Made by a program: the position numbers and the translations under genes. The notes under the pieces are model-generated. The model was not told the DNA's origin and did not search any database. It saw only the letters and a program-made list of their open reading frames with translations. Shown in pieces: positions 1 to 11,683 of a stretch of 64,000 nt of DNA. Source of the stretch: Aquila chrysaetos chrysaetos (lineage: Eukaryota; Chordata; Aves; Accipitriformes; Accipitridae). Every line of letters starts with the position of its first letter. Position 1 is the first letter of the stretch. The stretch spans positions 17,064,938 through 17,128,937 of the forward strand of contig NC_044022.1 in NCBI RefSeq assembly GCF_900496995.4. Reading direction: 5' to 3'.

Positions 1-154
1 GTACATTCTTTCTAATTTTAAGATAGTTTTTTTGGTTTTAAGCAGTTCTGAGATTGAATTTAAACTTTCTGAATCATAACTCATAAAACATGGAAAAAAG
101 TCATTTGTTAAAAGCATGATTTTCAACCTGCAGTGACAAAGGTATATATATTGG

Positions 155-245
155 GTGTCCGTGGCAAGGTTTTGGTAGTGGATTTGCTGCAGGGAGGGCC
201 TTTGTAAGGACAGGTTGGGGCTGCCCCATGCCAGACAAATTATAG
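155..245 (+). mobile_element. LTR-like fragment (avian ERV, U3 portion)
   Basis: The stretch beginning tgtccgtggcaaggttttgg resembles the U3 part of a bird LTR family that I recall, and the resemblance continues as a degraded match through 'gctgccccatgcc' and 'agccaatg'. Only about 90 bp is recognisable. No terminal TG/CA or target duplication is visible, so the ends are approximate. A more complete and possibly related LTR lies at 55.7-56.2 kb. Identification is by memory of the consensus, without an alignment. Confidence 0.4.
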
Positions 246-270
246 CCAATGTCTCAAATATTTGTTAAAG

Positions 271-291
271 ATTTGTTATTTGTTATTTGTT
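271..291. repeat. Short tandem repeat, (ATTTGTT)x3
   Basis: Three perfect head-to-tail copies of the 7-mer ATTTGTT, followed by 'aaag'. A further near-copy with the same 'tttgttaaag' ending lies just upstream at about 259-270. It directly follows the LTR-like fragment and may mark its degraded edge. Confidence 0.8.
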
Positions 292-299
292 AAAGAACT

Positions 300-2600
300 T
301 TGGTGGAGAAGATGGCCTCTGTAAAAGTGCTGGAGTTGTGTGAACAGGAAAATCTGGCTGTAGTAGAAGGCCCCACGGAGGGTGGGACCATGCTTCTCCA
401 AAGCTACAATTCCTTATTTTAAGTGACCATGAGAAGAAGCACAATGTATGCGCCTGAAGGAAAGGCCAGATAGCAGTCATGCCTGCAGGGAGGGAGAAGC
501 AACTCCCCGATGACCCCCAAGGCCATCGACCCGTTTCCAGAGAATCCTGGGAACGTGAACTGCACATGTCTAGACCACTGACTCAATTCTGGAACATTCC
601 TGAGCTCAACATGATGCTTTTATTTAAGCCTTAAAAGCCACAAGTTACGTATCTCCCAACTAAGCACGACTATGCCAAGGAATTCCTTCCTGTGTCTTGA
701 GCCCCAGTATACTCTGCCTCTGAGAAATGTGCTACTTCTTCGTTTTTCTGAATTGGAATTAATAGAACTGACATGGTGCAGCTGTGGGAGTGACTCAGAA
801 TGGTTCTGCGTCTTCATGCACATGACATCCTGTGACAAAAATCTCACATTTTCCAGATAAAAAATGTCTTAGTTTCATTAATCTCTTCCTCAAGGGGAGG
901 TAAAATTATTCCGAAGGGGAATCAGTAAAATTGAGATTCCACTACACCAATCTGTCAAGATGGCAAACATGAAAATCATATCAAGAATATGTTATACTTC
1001 AAATTTTATTGGGTTCATAATTATTTTCATACTTTCCAGGCAGAATTTAGGATTATCTGAAGCAAGGCTTAAAATGCAAAATGTGGCAGATGAAATGATG
1101 CTGGTAACAATGGGGACTAATGAGAAGAGAAATATTTTGCTAACAAGCGTATTTTACTTTGTAGATTTTTTCCTCAGAATTAAGGAAGAAACTTGGAATT
1201 TTATAGCTGGAGGAGAAAAATGGTAGCAATCCTTCAGAATCTGAGTATTTGACCTCTAAAAATCCAGCATGAATGGACTGTCATCTTCATTTCATAGAAA
1301 AAAATAGTGATTGATGAAATAATCTGTTGAGGTTGTTTTGTTGTTTGGGGTTTTTTTTGTTGGGTTGTTTGGACTTTTTTCAGAGACAGTTTTGAGAGTT
1401 CTGTAAGTCCTGACAGTAGAAGTAAGTTTCACCTGCTTGAAAATACGTTTGAAGTGGCTTTGTGTGGTTTAGTGTTCATCTGCAATTCTTTCTTCCTCTT
1501 CAAGCATCTGCATCTAGGGCAATGCACAAGGGTTTCTAGATGTCTAACAGATCTCTTTTGCATATGTTCACTCATATCACCTCAAAGAAAGACATCCAAC
1601 CCACACTCAGCTCTCCTGCACAAAAGTTCCAAATTTCCAGGTATTTAACTTCTGTACTGACTGTGGCAGACCAAAAAAGACAGCCTGCAAACAACCTTTG
1701 TATAAAACACACTCATTCTGGTTTTAGGCTAGCCAACAATATGTGCTGCAAGGAAGAGAGGATAGCAAGGACAGGTGTTTCCCCAGACCCTTTGGTTTAG
1801 GTTATTGTGGCTGGTGGGACTTTAGCATCTGGGTGGGGACTAGGCTAGGGATAGGGTGGATCATTAGGCTGGGAAGGGGCAGCAGTGAGAATTCAGCTCG
1901 GGGGGCAGAACAAGGTGGGTGGAGGCCACGTGCAAAATCTGAGGGCAAGTCGGCTGCTATGTATACCCTAATCTTCCCTGTATCTTATGTTCACAGGACT
2001 GTTATCTGGGGTGGAGAAGACAGATAGGCACAATCGTTGTCTATACCTCCAAAAATGGGTGACCTCTTGCAGCCACAAACTGGGAATGATCCTGAGCTCT
2101 TGCTGAGTCCAGGACCCTGATCAGTTATTGGTTAAGAGAGTGCTCATTGGCCTTGGCCAGAACCATGCTGGAGGCATTGCAAAATTTCACAGTCCAAAGC
2201 TCCAGGGCCCTACCATATTCCTAAGTGCTGTTTTGGTCACTAATGTAGGCTTAGCCAGCATGTTCATTTCAGTGAATGCCCTTGCCTCTCACCACTTAGA
2301 AGGAGGGTAACTCTCTGCCTATGATAACTTCTGAACTTCTGCTCACACTCCTGCTTCTTAGGTTTCATGGGCAAACTGCATCAAACTCCAGGCTAAAGAC
2401 AAATGTCATTCAATTCTCATGTGACTTCCTTACAGAAGCTTACCTCTGAACAGTCCAACAAAAGCCACCATTGTCCCTGCATGCCAGCACTGTGCCACAA
2501 GCTCCTCTCAGCACCAGCTAGCTAGTCAATGGCTTCTGACCTTCTGAGGAAACTCATCAATATTTGTCAATTTACATTTCTTCTACCTTTGAAGTTCTAT
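300..2600. other. No recognisable gene or repeat
   Basis: All six frames are broken into open stretches below about 95 codons with no recognisable protein. No clear repeat family was seen. Read as non-coding, intergenic or intronic. Confidence 0.5.
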
Positions 2601-2604
2601 TCCA

Positions 2605-3334
2605 TCATGCACCTCAACTTTATCGTCATGAAGGGCAAAATTCTCCACCTGGGGAGGAACAACTCCATGCACGAGTATATGATGGGGACCACCCATCTGG
2701 AAAGCCGCTTGGCAGAAAAGGACCTGGGGGCGGACACCAAGTTGAACATAAGCCAGCAATATGTCCTTGCTGCAAAGAAGGAAAATGGAATCCTGGGCTG
2801 CATTAGGCAAAGTATAGTCAGCCTGTCAATCCACTCTACTCAGCAGCACCTGGACTATTGTGTCCAGTTCTGAGCTCCCCAGTACAAGAGAGGCATGGAC
2901 ATACTGGAGGGAGTTCAACAAAGGGCGGCAAGGATGATTAAGGGACCAGAGCACCCCACGTATAAAGAAAGGCTGAGAGGGCTGGGACTGTTGAGCCTGG
3001 AGAAGAGAAGGCTCGGGGGGGGTCTGAAAGGAGGGTGCAAGGAGGACAGAGCCAGGCTCTTTTCAGTGCTGCCCAGTGACCAGAGGCGATTGGCACAAAC
3101 TGAAACACAGGAGGTTCCCTCAACATCAGGAAACACTTTTCTACTCTGAGGGTGACTGATCATTGGCACAGGTTGCCCAGGGATGCTGTGGAGTCTCCCT
3201 CTTTAGAGATATTCAAATGCTGTCTGGACATGGTCTTGGGCAACTAGCTTTAGGTGGCCCTGCTGTAGCAGGAGGGTTGGACCAGATGACCTCCAGAGAT
3301 CCCTTCCAACCTCAACTATTCTGTGATTCTGTGA
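2605..3334 (+). mobile_element. CR1 LINE, 5'-truncated 3' portion (RT C-terminus to tail)
   Basis: The plus strand carries the last part of CR1 ORF2 and the element's 3' end. One frame reads 2621-2873, is interrupted by TGA at 2871-2873, and resumes in the same frame to 3149. The order of motifs is KILHLGRN, a degraded EKDLG, LAAKKENGILGCI, LDYCVQF, then APQYKRG, RAARMIKG and SLEKRRL, as in the thumb and C-terminal region of CR1 reverse transcriptase. CR1 normally has Trp after CVQF, so the stop is a TGG to TGA change. From about 3149 the C-terminal coding sequence continues in another frame. The 3' end is the CR1 hallmark: 'ggttggaccagatgacc' near 3277, then two copies of 'ttctgtga' at 3319-3334. 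The copy is inactive, lacking endonuclease and most of RT. The 5' truncation point is approximate. Confidence 0.92.
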
Positions 3335-4885
3335 ACATCTGGAAGCCAGTCCTTCAAAATGCTACCATATAAGGACCACACAGAGTTGCTACCTATGGAC
3401 CTACATGACTAATTCAATGGCTATTTGTAGCAAACTCTCATCATGTCATAGAGATTTCTTCTAGACTCAAAGGGTTTGTCCACAATGAAAAAAAAAAAAA
3501 TCCATTCTCTGGAATACTGTACTTTAGCTGCCCAGAGGAGGCCTGATCACAGTGTTAGGCCTATTTTGCTGGGAAAAAATCCACTTTCCATCTACTAGTG
3601 ACATTCAGTTGAGATTTAGACACTAAAAATTAGGTATAGGGTAGGTATTTAAAATCCCGTTATAGACAATGGAGACCTGGATCCTCATTCAGTTGCCTAA
3701 ACATAATATGTAATGCCATTGGAATTTCCCTATGCAAGATACCTTCATAGGCCTGGCAACCATGATGAAGAGCCTATAGGAAACCCATATCTTTTTAAAG
3801 AGGTGGTTGGAGGCTCAAATGGCACTACAGGTGTCTAGGTATATAAATCTGTCCACTACTCAGTAAAATCAAGTGAGAGTAGAAGGCAGTTCAGTAGACA
3901 TCAGTCACAAGGAGTGGGGTCCAGGTCCCCACATCTAGTCTCAGTGCCCACATCTAGTCCCAGCTGCGCTGTATCCACAATGCGTTCGTGGGGCTAGTAG
4001 CTTTGTCACAGTACCTATAGGATACCTACCATTCCTGAAAGGCTACCTAAAGGCCGGGGAGAGTCCCCTGGCTTGTTTACCTTGATTGATTGGCATCTGC
4101 CAAAGTAGTCAGGGCACTTAGATTTCTGACTGTAGGTAATGGCACTGCAATGAAATGCAGTTTGGGAGAGTGTCCACCTACCTTTTTGAGGCCTCTGTTA
4201 ATGAAGATGAATCCTAGTCTAGAGAACAACAGTTTTCAGGAGTCAGAGGTTGTGTGTCTTGTATCTGCTGTTGTTTGCAGTGTGCTCAGTGCAGATTTAC
4301 TTCCAAATGTGTGTATGAGAGCATTCTTTAATTAAAAATACATCTTCCAAAAGGTGAAGAACTGGCTCTGTGTATCCTCACAGTGAAAGCTGAGGATAGG
4401 CCAAAGTAAAAGCATTTGCTTTGTGTGGGAGGAAACTTAGGCCAGTGATACAGAATTACCTCCCACACTTTGGCTGGTATGTGTCACACTTTGAAAAGGG
4501 TATTAAACATTAGATGAGACAACAGAGAAACTTTCAGTCAACTGGCATTTCATTCTGCTCTGTCTGCACTCCCTACACTCCTCTGAATGCCATCCTAGAA
4601 TTTCCCTTTTGGCAAAATTCTAGGTTTGTTAAATCTTCCATTGATCCAGTGAAGTTCTTGCAGATCTCCTTGTTTTGCGAGTGATGCCTAAATCACTCTG
4701 GCAGTGTCCTGTGAGAGCACCGCTTTCCCCATCCCACCAGCTTCACTCCAGTGCCTGGCCTCCAACTTACCATGGACAACCTAGCCGGTCTCTCGTGTGT
4801 ATGCCAAGACCTTGTAATTACAAACTTTGGCTAAGTCTGCAGGAGAGTTCAACCTTGAAAGCAAAGTATGATCTGTAAGGTACAG
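3335..4885. other. No gene seen; possible very old interspersed repeat at about 3600-3870
   Basis: A 13-base A run lies at 3488-3500. The segment 3600-3870 contains phrases such as 'ttgcctaaacataat' and 'aggtgtctaggtat' that recall old reptile and bird repeats rich in 'ggcacctaa' motifs. The similarity is too weak to name a family. No coding signal is seen. Confidence 0.3.
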
Positions 4886-4889
4886 AGGG

Positions 4890-5130
4890 TAAGGACATAA
4901 GACATGCTCTACCTTCCCCTGTGGTCCATCTGGCCTAATACTGCATCTTAAGTAGTGGCAGTGAGAGATGCTAATTATGGAGAACATGTGAGCCTGGCCT
5001 GTGCAGTCAGTTCTTTAAGGGTATTGGTGGTAAGTCCCTATGTTGTCCTTTTACTATCTATTTATGTACCTGCTTTCCAAGAATGTACCTTTTTGGACCT
5101 TCTGTATTTCTACCTGCAGGGTAGACATGG
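4890..5130 (-). mobile_element. Ancient CR1/L3-type LINE 3' fragment
   Basis: The segment contains 'ggtccatctggcctaatact' (near 4922) followed by a 'cagtg..agatgct' block. This order is typical of the 3' end of old L3/CR1 LINEs of amniotes, where 'ggtccatctagcccagtat' precedes 'cagtggcc.atgc'. Matches fade after about 5000. Orientation is taken from that consensus. Boundaries are rough and no reading frame survives. Confidence 0.45.
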
Positions 5131-5139
5131 GCATGAATT

Positions 5140-5895
5140 CTAAAGGCTGAATAACTTTCAGGTCATCTAGTCCACTAACGATAATAAAAAATCATCCAGA
5201 TTCCTCACCTCCTTGTTAAGTCCAAAGCTGTAAATTACAATAAGTTATTTCATTCTCAGAAAAACAAACTGTATCCCATCCCACAGGGAGAAAATGTACC
5301 CACCCATCCTCCTTGCTTCTCACATGACAAATTCTGTAAGCCCACATCAGACTACTGACCACACTATATGGTTTTCTTTTTCTGACTTTGACTGGTTCTT
5401 GGTTATCAAGAGAAAAGCAACAAAAAGAAATCTAGGGTCTCCAAAGGCAAGTAGTACTGGGGAAAAATCATTTATGCTGCTGTAACTGAAAACAAAATTT
5501 GGACTTACCTGTCTATTTCTCCCACTCTTATCTTTTTTCTCCAACCAGCCTCCCACTTCTGTGTATCATTTATTCTTTCCCTCCTCCTGAAAGGTTCTCC
5601 TTAAATCATATCTTCCCTCAAGGCTTTGTTATGTGTCTTTTCCAAGAAAACTTTGTGTTTGAATTCTTCTGGTGCATTATACTTGTCTGAATAGGTAGCA
5701 CATTTGTCAGGACACAGGCGCTGTCCTTTAAGTTGGTGTGGAGAAGTGGGAAATTTTATAACACTATAGGAATTATTTACAAGTTTAAGCTCTGTGCTTT
5801 ATTTTTTCTCCCATAAATACAATTTTTGTTCTCATTAACAATCATGCCAGCATGTCACAGTTATAAACAGTTATTGTACCTTCTGATTACAGTTG
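5140..5895. other. No recognisable gene or repeat
   Basis: Unique-looking sequence with only short open frames (up to about 69 codons, overlapping on both strands) and no recognised repeat. Confidence 0.45.
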
Positions 5896-5899
5896 CACA

Positions 5900-6060
5900 G
5901 CAGCACTTTAAGCCAGGGATCTCAAAAAGGTTTGCAGTCCTGTGGTACTCCATGTAAGAGACAGGTAAAGTTTATTATTGCTTTCTGACAGACACTGAAT
6001 TTCAGTGGTTTGCTCAAGATTTGTCAACAACTGGACTAAAACCTAACCCAAACATTCATA
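5900..6060. repeat. Possible MIR/core-SINE-like fragment
   Basis: The block 'gacaggtaaag...actgaatttcagtggtttgc...caagatttgtcaac' followed by 'ctaaaacct' has the order of the MIR-type core (tubular 'aactgaggcacagag', 'cttgcccaaggtc', 'gaatt.aaaccc'). Divergence is high and no ends are visible, so this is only a suggestion. Confidence 0.3.
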
Positions 6061-6321
6061 ATTTCTCTATGAGCAACCTTCAGAAAGATTCAGCTCATCT
6101 TACACTCACAGTCTCAGGATTGGGGTGTGGCTTTTGCTGTTGAGGGCAGTGAGATAGTGGCTTAGACCAAAGCCTGATATTTATATAATAAAAGTCAGAT
6201 CAAACGAATGGCAGTATTGGTTGCCATGTCATTACTGAAACCTGGGAAGTTTCTTAAGACAGAAATAAAAATAAAAAAGGATAAGGATCTGGTTATGTTT
6301 GTATTGCCAAAGTGGTCCAAG

Positions 6322-6363
6322 GCACAGGACCGATGCTGCATTGCACAGGACCGATGCTGCATT
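6322..6363. repeat. Perfect 21-bp tandem duplication
   Basis: Two identical 21-bp units lie head to tail (6322-6342 and 6343-6363), each running from 'gcacaggacc' to 'gctgcatt'. Perfect identity suggests a recent slippage or duplication event. It creates a seven-residue repeat in any open frame across it, but no gene is evident here. Confidence 0.95.
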
Positions 6364-9300
6364 GCTAGTGTGCCCACAGGCTGGGCTGGGGCTGTGCTCT
6401 CTGGCACCCTGCCCAAGCGCTGTACAGGAACAGCACATGGCCTGACCCACTCCTGTTAAACCAGCTGAGCACAACTGCTTCAGTTTTGCTTCCCTCTGCC
6501 CTGCACAGGTCTCCAGCAGTGCCCCCAGGACTCCCTTTTCAGGGTGTGCAACACAAACCCTGGGTTTCCCACTGTGAAAACAGCTTCCTCCTGCACTGAG
6601 ATCCACAGCCTCACATCAGCCATGGATCTGAACTTGGGAAAAAAAACACATGAACAAAGCAGTAATTATGGTTTAGGGCCTTCAAGGGACACACCACATT
6701 GAACTCGGAAGAGACCTAGGGCCTAGGGCTATGTAGCCTTTCTCCCTGGCTCTCAGATACTCTCAGCAAGATGCTCCCCAACTTCAATTTTATATAGCAA
6801 GACAGATGTAGTCTGTGATGCAGATGTAGCCTATGATACAGTCAAGAGTATATAAGCAAGGCACAGAATTTCATGTATTGATTCATACATCCTGAACATA
6901 TCATCTTTTTAAAGAAGGACCAGATGAAGATTATTTGACCCAGCTGTGCTCTTCACCATAGCTGCTGAAGACCAATATTTAATCATCCCAGACAGTAAAA
7001 CTAATGGAACAGTAAGAAAAATATTCTCACATTTTTAGAAGAATAAGAATGTGCTATTTAAATTGAAATCCTGTACTTTTGTGCTTTCTGAGCTTTTCCT
7101 ATAATTTAGAAGACATTTTCAGCCTGTGCAAAAGTGATATGAGTACTTAACCAAGAGTCGAACCCTCAATAGTTTGAACTGGCATACTTCCAGCTAAGAA
7201 CATGGCATTATAGCAATTAAATTCAAGTACAAATGTAGCCCATGAACACACAAAAAAAATCATCAAATTCTGACTGAAATTGTCTGGACTACTAACTCAA
7301 TAAACAGCATTTCAGATTGTTAGGCCAGCGTCTGTTGTAATGCAGGTGAAATTGCAGGGTTCTTTTGAAATCACATTAATGAACAAGGGATGTTCTTATC
7401 TCACACGCGGATAATTCCACGGCAGGGGAAAGTTGCGCATCCTCTCCCTCTGCCTCACACTGCCAGCTAATCACTCACGGCAGAGGACACTGGGGATTCC
7501 CATGTGCTGGAGTGCAGCCAGCAGCAGAATAATGCGGATGAACTTGAATGGAAGGACACTGATTTGGGACATTTCAGGAGGATTTCCATTCTCAGCTAAA
7601 TGTCAGCACTCATTGAAATTCAGGCAGGTCAAATCATGTTCTCTAATGAGCCAAATGCAGATTACTGCCATTGCTACAGCAGCACATTGCTGTCCAGGCC
7701 TGTCCTTTGCTCCACGTGGGATACTGAGTGAAAGACAGGCTCAATAAATTGTTAATATATTCACTCTCCAGGCAGGTCAAATGGTAATTAACCTCATGCT
7801 CGTTGCTGCTGCTCTGAGAGCTAACTCAGTATCTACCATGCAGCTACAATTTGATCTGATAACTACCATACAGGAGAGGTGATAAAGGTGTGCAGAGCAT
7901 CACAGGAGCTGTGAAAGGAAGGGGACAGGCTGAACAGGCACCTCTTTGAACAGGGCGGACCCAGCCGCAGGAAGCACTCTGTGTACAGGGATTGCTGTGG
8001 GCAGTGGGTCAGCCTAGGATGGATAGGGCACGCTCTAACACCGGCTGCGCTCCCTAGAGCCCTCGCTTTGCAGTGTCAGCCAACCCTCCTGACGTGCAGC
8101 TTCAACCTTGCCTAATGGATGAGATGTTCAGAGGCGGCTCTGCTGATGGACGTAGATGCAAAATAGAACACTTCTTTCTCAGGCAAAGAGTTCCATTGCT
8201 CCCGTGGCAGCACTCCCACAGCAGTTTTTCCTTCGGATGTCTTTTCTGGAAAGGCTGGACCTGCCAGTGTGTTTTCTGCAGTGCCGCTTCTCTCTGGCAG
8301 CGACAAGATCCATCAGCAATAAAAATAGGCTTAGTGACATGCCTTGGTAGCATCCTGGATACTGCACTATAAACTGGGAGAGAAAGGAAGGGTAACTTCC
8401 CCTCCAGGCAAAGCTGCTTTCTCTGTCCCCTTTTGTGTGAAACATTTCATGCTTTTAAGGATGAGCTGATAGCAACTTGTGTTTGTGGAACAGCTGGAGG
8501 CACCATGAACATATTTTCCTCCCGCTCCAAGCACAACATTTTAGCCTTAAAAATCTATGATATTTTACAGACCAAGGGAGGGGAATTTGCAGTCCCACCC
8601 CAGGTTGGCAAACTTAATGCTCCTTTGCCATTTGAATGCGTGTTGAAAAACTGCTTTCCTGCCCTGCCTGTGGGATTAGGACTGGGAACTATAACTGTCC
8701 AGAGAGGCAAAAGCTGTGGAACAGAAGACTTTTCCTACAGCACTCCACAGCTCACTATCTCAGTAACACTGGCGTGGCTGATTTTTCTGCTGGCAAATTA
8801 TAAATGTGGACAGGCATTGAACATTGACCTCTAGTGCTGATCAACTTCAAAATTAGATACTCAGGCTAAATCTGGTCAAATTTTACCAGAGAACATAGTG
8901 AAAAACAAGCTCAGTTAACAGGAATAAATGTCAGTTAATCAGTCAGCAGTCAGTTAATATGTTACCAGGGATATGCCTGTTATAAAACATCCCATGTAAT
9001 TGCAAAACATTCAACAGTACTGGAGTGATACTGACATGGGGTTTTGCATGTTTCTAACAGAAAGAGCTGCCTCTCTTTAAAAATTTGTGTACAGGACTGA
9101 ATGGGCATATTAAATAGCTCTGTGAATGCACCACAAGGTTGGGTACAGGGTAGCAAGGCCATTGCATGCACCCTACACTGGAAAAGATGAGGATTATCCC
9201 ACAGTTTGAAAGGCCTCAGCTGTATCTAAGCAAAGTACTTGGCTCTTACAGCAACTATTCCTCCTCTGCCCTGTAATCTGTATTAGAAGATGCTTGGTAG

Positions 9301-10990
9301 ATTTCATATAGAAAATTCCAATATTCTGCTGGTTTTCTCTTGCTGAATGGTTCTGCAAAGACAAGGACAGTATGCAGCAGGGTCCTGCTCTCGTTTGGCT
9401 TGGACAGCCCCTTGCTCTGCTGTCCCAGTCTCTGCAGGTCCTTGGTGGACTGAAGATAGACACTATGCCTTTAACTAATAAACAATCCTTTTATGGTGAC
9501 ACACTGGTGTTCATGTTGGCCAAAAAAAAAAAAGAAAAGGAAAACATGAGACTTGCTGTACTTTCATTTCCCATGTCTCAATATGTATTATAATGACTGC
9601 ATCTTCCTTGGTGCACAAGGCTTCTGTTGATTTGTTCAACTTCAAGGAGTCAACAATAAAAAAATTAAGATTCAATAACAGACCTTCTTTCTTCCAGCTG
9701 TTGAAATGATCTGGCAGTCTGGAAGAGCACCAATGGAACAGATTAGGCTATTGCATACATAAGGTCTGGACTCTGAGATCAAGGATTCTCCTGAAGCACA
9801 AAATTTTAGGCCCAGGATTAGATGCTGATGATATAAATTGCACTTGAGGGGACCAAACTTTGACCAAGGCTGCAAACTGACTCTCAGGACTCTGAGGCCC
9901 ACAGGTTTGGTCTGGATTCTTTACTGCCTGCAATAACTTCCCTAAAGAAGACAAGCCAACTCTTGGAGTGGTTCATAGTGGTTAATCAGTCATCATCTCC
10001 GAAACCACCAGATGTTGTCATTGATTGGCTGTTTGAAAAGTAAGGTGTGTGAGTAGAGAGTACTCGTCAGTAAAGCAGCAAGTGGATTTTCCAGTCTTTC
10101 TTCACCACTACAGGTAGCTAGTATATCAGTATGCCACATCAAATAATGAGAATTGTGTATCTCCTCATTTTCTCTGTGCAACACAGGTATTTTCTCTAAT
10201 GTCTGAGACATGACAATGGTCAAAATGTCTTTAAAACAGCAAAGCAAAATTAGATCACGTGAGCTTACAGTAAGGTTTAACACATGGCCCTTTTCCAAGT
10301 GAAAGCAATAGCACTGGGCTGCAGAATGCATCTCAGCATGTTTCATGCAATTAGGGAAGGAGCTGTACTCAGCCACAGAGAATCAGCGGGGTTCCTGCCC
10401 TCACTTTATGCCTGTTCCAGTGAAGAGCAATACTAATGTTCTGAGGCCACCTACTGTTTACTTTTAACACCTACATATTAACGTATAGGATATTGTCCAA
10501 GAGAGCAGTCTTTTCTTAATGATCAGAAAGCATTCCTGATAGTCCTTAAGGAAGTCAAGATACATCAGAAAAAGAACTTGCTCCACTTTAATTGCCATTG
10601 CTTTATAAATATAATCATCCCAAGCTTGTTAATGTGATTTTTCATGGAAAATAAGTATTACCATCTTGATAATTTTTTACTTCATTAACATCTTGTGCAA
10701 TCTCCATAAGTATACCATTAAAAGTGCCAGCTCCTCCCAGAGCTTCCACTTTCAAGTGCTCAGGAGGAGTCTAGGTGCACAGAGTGAAATCTAGCTCCAC
10801 TGACTCACAAGCAATTATTCCCCTTTGCATCAAAGAGCTAAGTTAGGATTTTTCTGTCTCTCATTTCATCATAACAGGAATTTGCTGATCCCATGCTGTT
10901 AAATCCATCTGCTGCCTCAAGCTTTGGCTTGAAGCACAAAGAATAAAAGAGGGAGAGAATAAAGGAGGAGGAGAATCAGAAGCTGTTACC
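6364..10990. other. Gene-poor unique sequence
   Basis: The longest open frame is 133 codons (8433-8834, +). It has no recognisable domain and no typical exon boundaries that I could support. A 14-bp motif is repeated at 7621 and 7769 (reported separately). No interspersed repeat recognised. Confidence 0.45.
7621..7782. repeat. Direct repeat of the 14-mer CAGGCAGGTCAAAT, 148 bp apart
   Basis: Exact copies lie at 7621-7634 and 7769-7782. The second is followed by 'ggtaattaacc', a homeodomain-type TAATTA core. The surrounding 7.4-7.9 kb lacks coding potential. It could be a regulatory segment, but this is inference only. Confidence 0.6.
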
Positions 10991-11001
10991 CACAAAATGT
11001 C

Positions 11002-11110
11002 CCAGACTGAAAACCTCAAGCTGAGCCTGTGGAGGCCAACCACTACAGCACAAATGGAAAGAAAGCTGAAACTCCAGGCACTACAATCTTCTGCCTGTTA
11101 ATAATAGCAG
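11002..11110. repeat. 109-bp segment, copy A of a dispersed direct duplication
   Basis: This 109-bp stretch starts 'ccagactgaaaacctcaagc' and ends 'ataatagcag'. It recurs at 13305-13413 in the same orientation with only about five substitutions and no length change. Here it sits in unique sequence, flanked by 'aaaatgtc' and 'gattcagg'. The other copy lies inside a CR1 element, so this is the likelier source unless both derive from an unrecognised dispersed repeat. Confidence 0.9.
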
Positions 11111-11355
11111 GATTCAGGTTACTCTATTACACAGGGACTCCCTTCCATTTACACATTGGTTACACATTCCCAGCTGCATGGTCGTGGGCTCCTGGTTCTT
11201 GTTGTAACACAAGTCCTGCTTTTCTTCCTGTTACACAGGGTCAATTGAATGCTCAGCCCTCCTCTTTCAGTCTCATGTAGCAAGCAATGGGACATTCAGG
11301 TCTGCTAACACCACTCCCTCTCACCAGCACCTGGCTTATAAAGGCTTCAATGCAT

Positions 11356-11380
11356 CCATCAATCAATCATCAATCAATTA
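11356..11380. repeat. (ATCA)n-type microsatellite
   Basis: A run of imperfect 'atca' units ('ccatcaatcaatcatcaatc' and continuing), with a further 'catcaatgg' 15 bp downstream. Short and imperfect. Confidence 0.75.
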
Positions 11381-11683
11381 AGGCATCAATGGCTTATTCT
11401 TTTTTGTCAGTTCTACTCCACTAAAGCTCTCTTCTATCTAAACGATATTCTTCAGAGACCTGTAGAAATCTGTTTTCACAAAGTTCTCTCTCTTCAGTTT
11501 GCTGTACCTCACGGGCTGGCTGTACCTTGTCTAGATAGCAGATCTAGTTGTGCAGAACCAATGCTGCTGGGTACAGTCTACAAATCCTAAGAGAAAAGTT
11601 ACCTAGCATGTTCCACAGCTGCAATCACCCATCTCCAAGGAAGAAGAAAACAACTTGAAGCATGTGTAGTCTCATATTTTAAA

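Noticed and set aside
8433-8834. 133-codon plus-strand open frame
   Set aside because: No domain, no convincing splice or start context, and composition similar to neighbouring random frames.
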